A stretch of 64,000 nt of DNA from Zygnema cylindricum (lineage: Eukaryota; Streptophyta; Zygnematophyceae; Zygnematales; Zygnemataceae), in NCBI GenBank assembly GCA_037447655.1, contig JBBHKE010000775.1:349692-413691 (forward strand), read 5' to 3'. Below, piece after piece: positions 56,544-64,000 of this stretch (positions are counted from its first letter, which is position 1; every line of letters starts with the position of its first letter). The notes beneath the pieces were generated by a model. That model made no database searches, was not told where the DNA came from, and saw nothing but the letters and a program-made list of their open reading frames with translations. A program made the translations under genes and the position numbers.

Positions 56544-57083
56544 CATGTCGCTAGGTCATGTCACGTCCGAAAACCACCAAGGCGGCCATTCCGGGATCTC
56601 GACGATGATGCTGGCCGTCAAATCCAAACCGGCTCTAAATGCTTGTCGTTCAAAAACAAATGTCCGGTACATTTGTTTCTTGCGTACGAAAACTCAACTA
56701 GTTTCTACGTCCTCAGTTTGTTATTCCGTTAATCAGATTAATGATCTAGCTAATGTTTAAATAGAAATCAAACCCTATGTATCCTAACGGACTACTACGA
56801 CAAACCGTTAAGAGCTGACGGCTACGCCTTGCTCTGCTGGTCGGAGGTTCGAGTCTTGCCGGACTCAACTTTTTTGTTGAGAGTGACTTAGGTCACTCTT
56901 TAGTCCTGCCTATGGAGCTGAGGCAGCCATGGCTCCACCGCCTTCTCTCTCTCCTTCAGTGACTACAACAAGTATGGGGGCTAGAGAGAGAAGGTGGAGG
57001 CAAGCTGCTTGTGCTTTTTCTTTTAGCTATTTTAACTAATTTAAACCTGGAAAATACCTACCCTAAATCTTGTGATTTCAACA

Positions 57084-57793
57084 AACTCCTTGTACCTCAT
57101 TATTTTTTTCGTATTTTAAAACTAATTGCAAAATCACGTTACTTTTTTTTTGCCTCTTTTCTCTTATGCAACATCTTGACCGTAATCTAACATTCGTTTC
57201 AAATACATGACTACCCTCATCGAAAGTACACGACCACACTCATCGAAAGTACACGACCACATTCGCAAAGGTAAAGTGAGGTATATATGTTTATCAACAA
57301 AATTTAATCATAAAAGAAGTTAGTGACAAACATTCTTACTTTAATCATGGACCTTAAACCACAGACCCTAAACCTTATAACCTAAACCATCGACGGTAGA
57401 CTATTATTCTATCAAGCAATTGCTTACGGTGGTAAATGCCCAATATTTGCGATAAAGTCCAACGTCCAACGGCCGGATATGTTGCGCCTAGACCAGGAAA
57501 AAATTATCGTGATATATTTGGTTGGAGGTGGTGGCTCGTAGAAACATAGTACGGAAATGTTGTACCAAAAAAGATACAAAAGAAACCCGACTTCGCTGAG
57601 GGAGGGGGGGTTTCCAATTTTTTTTCAACATAACAACAAACGTAGGTATAACGATACTTATTGACCTTGAAACTTATCTCGATAAATGTTATATTGATAT
57701 TAGCCTTCTCACGACGATGCATCGATTAGTTTCAAGTCAAAAAATATACATATTGAACATAGACAAGAGCCTCTCGATCACATCACTTTACCT
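57084..57793. other. Intergenic; no gene seen
   Basis: AT-rich. 57205-57260 has a short direct repeat (catcgaaagtacacgaccac). 57348-57390 has scattered 'ccctaaacc' words resembling degenerate telomere repeat. Confidence 0.6.
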
Positions 57794-57999
57794 TGTATCG
57801 CTATTAGTGTTAATAACTTTTCCGCCTCTTAAAACACGTTTTTTTTGTACACACTTGTCCAAATTTCAATTTGAAGTCGCCAATATAAAGTTGATAATTT
57901 TAACTTTCAATCGCAACCGTCAGATCCACAATCCAGCATATATGTACGGAGTAAAGATGTTTTAAGAGGCAAAAAAACATTAACACTAATAGCGATACA
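57794..57999. mobile_element. 206-bp MITE, TIR TGTATCGCTATTAGTGTTAA
   Basis: Ends inverted over about 45 bases with mismatches (left ...cgcctcttaaaaca, right tgttttaagaggc...). Probable TA target. Core 'tcgcaaccgtcagatc' is the inverse of the core of 14297-14502, so it is the same family. Confidence 0.75.
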
Positions 58000-58056
58000 T
58001 GGTTGTATTGCGGACCTTGGATTACGCCTGTTCTCCATTAGGTGGTCCCAGTAAAC

Positions 58057-59026
58057 TGTTGTTCTATGACAACTGGTGTAGGTGGAGCTGCAGCAGTAGT
58101 AGTAGAATTAGACATAGCTTAAGTGGAAGCTTTTCAAGAAGTCCCCACAAAAGACCTATATTTCACCACTTCAATATCTCACAGTTTACTGAACTTTACC
58201 AGACTGTAGATCTAGACTCACAGACCCAATTAGCACACAACTCAGCACATACGAACCTCAGCATACACACTATTAACTCCCAAAGTTACAACCAAATTGA
58301 CCCAGTAGACCATAAGATACAGGACCTACAAGTTTCCCAAAAACTGCCTTTTGGTTTCCCTTATCCCAAACTGGATACAAGAATATTTCCAAGTCCTAAT
58401 CTTTATGTACTGAGAGAGCATCTACAGCTTATTAGCCAATCAGATACGATAGTACGACAAGGTACCCTAGTGTTCTTCCAAAACCTAATTCCAACCAGCC
58501 TAAACAATGAATAGTGAAACACTATTTTCTAAAGCGCTACACTACAAAAATAATCTCTTCAGGTATTTACAAAAATGATGACGTACATATAATGTTGCTT
58601 GCTTAGTCGGCAACCTAAAATACTTCCAACTTGCTGTGGTAAACTTGTATGACTACCTGGGACGCTTACGAAGCTCCTCGTCATCTGTGGTCCCCCTCAG
58701 AATTTCCGGCCGTTAGTCTGATGTGAATCAACGTTTGGTATTTGCTTTTTGGTATCAGTGTCCCCAGATGCCCGGGCTAATTCCCGTTCGCTCGATCCGA
58801 CGAATTCAGTCGTTCGATAGATGACATGTGGCCATGACCTTTCCGCATTTCTTGCACTGTCTAAAAAGTCGACGCGTGTATATGTGACCGTACTAATACT
58901 CTTTTAAAAACATTCTAGTGTCACACTATTTAAAGTAAGTATTACAGTTCAAACTTCATAAATTATTCTAAGTACTTAAGCTTCCCTCACAGCTCTATAT
59001 ACTGAAGATAGCTTTCAAAAACAACA
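58057..59026 (-). repeat. 3' LTR of D1
   Basis: Begins tgttgttctatgac and ends aaaaacaaca. The polypurine tract on the minus strand is TTTAAGGGAG (59027-59036). Confidence 0.88.
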
Positions 59027-59049
59027 CTCCCTTAAAGCTTTAGTCTCAG

Positions 59050-60330
59050 TTACTCAATTAGACCAATAGCCTTTCTGCAAAACTGTAATTTAGGTGCAGG
59101 AAGAGCTTTAGTTAGCATATCTGCAACCATATTTTCATCCGGCAAATAACACATTTTAATGACCTTTGCAAGCACATTTTCACGGACAAAATGCAGTCTG
59201 ATATCCATATGTTTGCTCTTAAAGTAATGGCTGGGGTTAGAGGCTATGGCAATTGCTGCATGGTTGTCGCTCCAGATGACTTGAGGACCAGATTGCATAT
59301 GTCCCAATTCCTGCAAAAGTGCTTTTACCCACAGGAGTTCCTTGAGGGCAGAACTTGCAACCATATATTTAGATTCCATGGTTGACTGGGCGGTGACCTT
59401 CTGAAGTTTGCTGCTCCAGCAGCAGGTACCATTTCCAATCTGTAGAACAAATCCAGTGGTGGATTTCCTGCTGGGCATATCTCCATAACTCGCATCACTC
59501 CAAGTTTTTAGCTTGACTTCTCCTCCTCCGAAGACAAGTTTAAGATTCCGAGTTCCTGCCAAGTACCTCAGGACTCTTTTTGCAGCTTCCCAATTTGCTC
59601 TTTTTGGGTTTTGAAGACTCGTACTCAACGTTCCAACCGCTACTGCCACATCCGACCTAGTACAGTTCATAAAATAGATAAGAGATCGAACTACATACCT
59701 TTATGGTTTTGAGGCCATGAACTCCTCCTCCCCTGACTCTAGCATCTAATCAACTAGAATGCCAGACTCAGAGTCAACTCCCTCTAATTTTTGTCTGTAA
59801 TCCATAGGTGTGACACATCCTTTAACCTCTTTCATATCAAACTTTTCAAGCATGGAACTTATAGCCTCCTTTTGAGTTAACATGAATTGCCTCTTACTTC
59901 TATCTCTCTCTACTTTTATTCCTACAATGTATTTGGCCTCACCGAGGTCTTTCATCTCAAACCTTGATTTCAGTGCTCTCTTAATCCTATATATTTCATC
60001 CATAGATTTGCTGATAAGAAGCAAATCATCTACATAAACAACAATATACAGTATTCCATCCTCCCCTTGTAAAACATAAACAGAATGGTCTGAACTGATT
60101 CTTTTGAAACGTAGTTTGGTGAGGAACTCGTCTAACTTTAGGTTCCATTGTCTAGGGCCTGTTTCAGCCCATACATGGATTTCATCAGTTTACATACTAG
60201 ATTTTCTTTTCCTTTTCTACATACATTTCTGGTTGCTGCATATAAATAGTTTCTTCCAACTCTCCATGAATGAAAGCTGTCTTAACGTCCATCTGATGGC
60301 CCTTCCATGTTTTCAATAGCAGCTAAAGTG
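59050..60330 (-). pseudogene. D1 RT (C-terminal part) and RNase H
   Basis: RT block 60040-59746 with VVYVDDLLLISKS and EMKDLGEAKYIVGIKVERD. RNase H 59670-59050 with NCTRSDVAVAVG, LKTWSDASYGDMPSRKSTTG, STMESKYMV, HMDIRLHFVRE. A frameshift lies after GPSDGR at 60282-60330; stops separate the blocks near 59740-59700. YVDD is intact but the reading frame is not. Confidence 0.88.
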
Positions 60331-61893
60331 AATAAGATTCTGACAGTTGGAAACCTTACCACTGGAGAGAAGGTTTCCTCAAAGTCGATTCCTTCTTTCT
60401 GATTGTAACCTTTGGCCACAAGTCTGGCTTTGTACCGTTCAATCGTGCCATCTGGATTTAAATCTACTTTAAAAACCCATTTACTTCCGATGGCTTTCTG
60501 GTCCGGAGGTAGATCAGCCAGCTCCCACGTTTGGGCTTCCATTATAAACTTCATTTTGTCGTTTGCCGCTTCAATCCAGTGAGTTCTTTCCGGTGAAGAG
60601 AAGGCCTCCCGGATGGTCTGAGGTTTCTTTGGGTTAGCAGAGTAGGCAAAGTGGGAACTTGAGTGAAGGCGACTGCTAGTTCTCCTTCCCCCCGGAAATT
60701 CTGAGGCGGAGACCGATGGATGTCTCGCGTTTCTTTGTTGTCTTGCAGCTAGCTGTGTCTTATCCTGTAGTTGTTCTCCTTGCCCCATATGTTGTCGTAA
60801 AGGAACTTGAGTTTCCGAAATCACCGGATCTGCAAGAGGTTGCTGAACAGTCGGATAGATCACTGTTTTCTGTGTGTCAAAAATAACATATTCTTGAGAT
60901 TTTTCTGCAGCCTGATTTTTAGTCATAGAGAATAGATCTGCTGATTCTGCCTCATCTTTTATAATAATGTTTCTATATACTACTATCTTCTGCTTTTCTA
61001 AAACATAAACTCTATAGCCTTTTGAATTATCATCATACCCCATAAGAATACCTGGTAGACCTTTTGGTTCCATTTTCCATGTATTTGGATATGTGTTCAG
61101 AATAAAGCATTTACTACCAAACACCCTGAAATGACCAACATCTGGTTTTCTACCTGTCCATAGTTCAAAAGTTGTAGTACCGACCGAACGAGATGCAATT
61201 CTGTTTTTGATATAAACTACACAATTTGCGGCCTCAGCACAGAATTTCAAATCTATATTCTTATCAGCTAGCATGGATCTAGCACATTCTGTAATGGTCC
61301 TGTTTAGTCTCTCACAGACACCATTCTGCTGAGGAGTGTAAGGAACTGTCAACTGACGACTGATCCCTTCATCCAACAGAAATTTTTCAAATTCATTTGA
61401 CATATATTCTCCTCCATTATCTAATCGGAGTTCTAGAATCGGAACTCCATGCAGTTTCTCCACCCAAGCTTTGTAATGTTTGAAGTGGCCGAACACTTCA
61501 CTCTTTTCTTTCATGAAGTAGACTTTTGTGAACCGAGAAAAATCATCTGTAAAAACAACTATGAAACGAACCCCCCCCAACAGATGGCACCTGTGCTGGT
61601 CCCAGAACATCCGAATGAATAAGTTGCAAGACTTTTGTTGCTCTGTGATCTGATTGTTGGGGAAAAGGCAACTTATGAATCTTGCCTAAAGAGCAACCAT
61701 CACATGTTTTTACTGGCTCATTTGTTAGTGGAACACCTTCTATTTTACCAGCGTTGACCATTTTTGTTAAGCTATCATAGTTGACATGTCTTAGTCTTTT
61801 ATGCCATAGTTCATTCTCAGATTGTACACCAAAATAGAGAAACATCATTTTCTTTAGAATCGGCCATATCCATACGGTACATTTTGCTTGCAT
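60282..61893 (-). pseudogene. D1 pre-integrase, integrase and N-terminal RT
   Basis: WHKRLRHVNYDSL with CDGCSLGK (HHCC), then HSDVLGPAQVPS. At 61571-61578 the plus strand has eight C; one extra base shifts the frame from VPSVGGG to the integrase core (FTDDFSRFTKVYF, LDNGGEYMSNEFE, PQQNGVCERLNR). RT begins [20 protein letters not shown]. Integrase D, D and E positions are all present. Confidence 0.9.
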
Positions 61894-63244
61894 CTCTTGT
61901 TCCCGTGACTGCTATTTTGCCTAGCTTGCTCACAACCTGCCTACCTCCTTTAAGTGAGACCTCAAAGCCTTTACTTTGAACCAAGGACGTAGAACAAAGG
62001 TTCTTTTTGAAATCAGGTACAAATAAAACATTATGAAGTGTTCTTTTTACTAATTTTTCTCCTACATCTATCGGTAATGAGACATCACTCTGTGTAGATG
62101 TCCGCACACTCATTCCACAAGCATAATACATATTTTTTGCAGGTGTTGACTTCAGATTGGTGAAAAGTGACTTGTTCCAGCACATATGTGCTGACGCTCC
62201 GGTGTCCATTTTCCACCCAGTGTCCTTGGAGCCTTCCATTGCCGCCGCCATTGCAAATAACTCCAAATCATTCTGCTCAATGAAGCTCAACGACTCATCC
62301 TCCTCAGTAACAGATGATGAAAATAATGAGTTGTTCTGTAACTGCTGACCAGAGAAGCCTTGGTTAAATTGACTCTGCTGCCATCTTGACCTATATAATC
62401 CTGTCTCTTTTGCCTTTTTGAGTTTAGGACAGTACCGATAGCCATGACCTCTCTTTGAACGGTAAAAACAAGCAGTAAAAGACTGTCTATTTTGACCTTG
62501 ATTAAACTGTTTAAACTGACCCTGATTCTGGTTAAACAGATTCCTTGGCTGATTAAACTAATTTCTCCCCTGAGTATAGTGTCCCTTCCTGACAAAGTAT
62601 GTGTTGAATGCTTCTACATTCTTTTCTCCACTAAGCATCTTTGACGTAGACTCTTCTTCAAGTATAACATTAATAGCTAACTGAAGAGTCCAACTAGACT
62701 TGTCATGCTTTTTCAATTCAGCAGATACATCTTTCATGCTACCACGAAGACCCCTAACTATCAGTGCAGCTTGCTGGAACTCAGGAAAAGAACCTCCAGC
62801 ACAAGCATGAGCATCAATTAGAGCTCTAAAATTATCGGTATACTCGGCCATTGTTCCCCTCGAGTATTTGTAGTCCCATATCTTTCCAGCCAACAGAAGT
62901 TCCTCCTGAACATTCACCTTTTCATAGGAAGTCTTTAGAGACTTCCATATGTCGATCGCCTTTTTCATTTTGATTCTCGACATGACCATATTCTCCAAAA
63001 GGCAAAGTTTGAGAGTATTCCGAGCTTTTAAATTCTTCCTCGCCCATGTTGGATCAGCTTCATCAAGTGATCCATTTAGAATACCCAGCAGTCCTACATT
63101 TTAAAAATGTGACTCAACCATGTCCGCCCAGTAAGCATACTTCTGACCATTAAAAATAGGGATTCTCGAAGACATGCCCATAATCTGTTGTTCTATGACA
63201 ATTGGTGCAGGTGGAGCTGCAGCAGTAGTAGTAGAAGTAGACAT
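61817..63244 (-). pseudogene. D1 gag and protease, broken
   Basis: Start codon inside the LTR at 63244 (MSTSTTTAAAPPAPIV), reading through the PBS into GMSSRIPIFNGQKYAYW. A TAA stop lies near 63103. Gag core 62998-62558 (DIWKSLKTSYEKVNVQEELL). The zinc knuckle reads CFYRSKRGHGYRYC, where the second Cys is Arg. Protease 62290-61900 has WKMDTGASAHMC. Several frame changes. Confidence 0.88.
63174..63185 (-). promoter_or_regulatory. Primer-binding site of D1 (degenerate anticodon-arm type)
   Basis: On the minus strand GATTATGGGCAT follows the LTR. The TTATGGGC core is shared with families A to C; three flanking bases differ. Confidence 0.55.
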
Positions 63245-64000
63245 AGCTTAAGCAGAAGCTTTTCAACAAGTCCCCACAAAAGACCTATATTTCACCACTT
63301 CAATATCTCACAGTTTACTGAACTTTACCACACTGTATATCCTGACTCACAGACCCAATTACCACAATACTCAGCACATAAAAGCCTCAGCATACACACT
63401 GTTAACTCCCAAAGTTACAGCCAAATTGACCCAGTAGACCATAAGATACAGGACCTGCAAGTTTCCCAAAAACTGCCTTTTGGTTTCCTTATCTCAAAAC
63501 TGGATACAAAAATATTTCTAAGTCCTAATCTTTATACTCTGAGAGAGCATCTACTCCCCACTAGCCAATCAGATGTCAGTACCCTGAATAGTAGTACTGT
63601 ACGATAGTACGACAAGGTACCCTAGTGTACTTCCAAAAACCTAAATCCAACTAGCCTAAAAGTGAATAGTGAAACACTATTTCCTAAAGTGCTACGCTAC
63701 AAAAACAATCTCTTCAGGTATTTACAATCTGATGTCGTACACATAATGGTTGCTTGCTTAGTCAGCAACCTAAAATACTTCCAACCTGCTGTGGTAAACT
63801 TGTACGACTACTTGGGATGCTTACGAAGCTCCTCGTCATCTGTGGTCCCCCTCAAAAATTCCCGCCGTTAGTCTGATGTGAATCAATGTCTGGTATTTGC
63901 TTTTTGGTATCAGTGTTCCCAGATGTCCAGGCTAATTTTTGTCCGCTCGATCCGACGAATTCAGTCGTCCGATAGATGACATGTGGCATTGACCATTCCG
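63186..64000 (-). repeat. 5' LTR of D1, truncated by window end
   Basis: Matches 58057 onward; encodes the gag start on the minus strand near its 3' end (63244-63186). Confidence 0.9.

Larger units (their letters stand above)
49889..57083 (-). repeat. Family B LTR remnant, split by C1
   Basis: 49889-50064 and 56549-57083 join across C1 into one family B LTR (gtactttttgtacggcc; B-box ggttcgagtct at 56846-56856; end gatttcaaca at 57083). Its left part is lost or covered by A3. Confidence 0.75.
58057..64000 (-). mobile_element. Copia element D1, decayed; 5' LTR runs off the window
   Basis: Left LTR 58057-59026 (970 bp). Right LTR from 63186 to the window end (about 155 bp missing if equal in length). 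Minus-strand gag-pol with several breaks. Target duplication cannot be checked. Confidence 0.9.

Noticed and set aside
57348-57390. Interstitial telomere repeat
   Set aside because: Only scattered 'ccctaaacc'-like words, not a regular array.
1-64000. CRISPR array, prokaryotic operon, ribosome-binding sites
   Set aside because: No regular spaced repeats; introns, LTR elements and N gaps indicate a eukaryotic nuclear scaffold.

Overview
The window reads as nuclear DNA of a plant-lineage (streptophyte, most likely land-plant) genome. It is AT-rich, has intron-bearing genes with GT/AG splice sites, carries many Ty1/Copia LTR retrotransposons, and has four 10-N assembly gaps (3635-3644, 16816-16825, 30911-30920, 46509-46518). 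The species cannot be named from the sequence. There are no prokaryotic genes, rRNA, intact tRNA genes or CRISPR.

Layout. (1) 1-16815: one locus is present twice in direct orientation (150-3634 and 4903-16815). Each copy carries the first coding exon of a GAMYB-like R2R3-MYB gene with its TATA box, and each ends in poly-T at an assembly gap. The second copy also holds a 778-bp TIR element with 'TAA' target duplications and an 8.06-kb LTR element (6067-14125, TSD CTACA), inside which a 4.3-kb Copia element (8418-12683, TSD ATTTG) is nested. (2) 16826-32143: two ordinary genes on the + strand. One is an eight-exon UBAC2/rhomboid-like gene with a C-terminal UBA domain (18657-23020). The other is a 5' partial IPI1/TEX10-like ribosome-biogenesis gene (26388-30764, cut by a gap). 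Their introns hold foldbacks, polypurine tracts and TIR elements. (3) 32144-57083: a dense nest of Copia elements and solo LTRs, most with identifiable 5-bp target duplications. (4) 57084-64000: a spacer with a MITE, then a decayed minus-strand Copia element whose 5' LTR runs off the window.

Common theme. Four related LTR families (A, B, C, D) prime on a sequence matching the anticodon arm of initiator tRNA-Met (GGTTATGGGCCCACC and variants), as Drosophila copia does. Their gag start codon lies inside the LTR, so the primer-binding site is translated. Family A (three copies) has lost protease, integrase and most of RT/RNase H, yet one copy keeps an intact 616-codon ORF made of gag fused to compressed remnants of pol. 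The U3 regions of A, B and C also carry tRNA-like hairpins; in family A this hairpin resembles the T arm of initiator tRNA, which suggests a possible bipartite primer-binding site. These retroelement features are the most novel part of the window.

All calls rest on reading the sequence and on remembered family knowledge; no database search was run.
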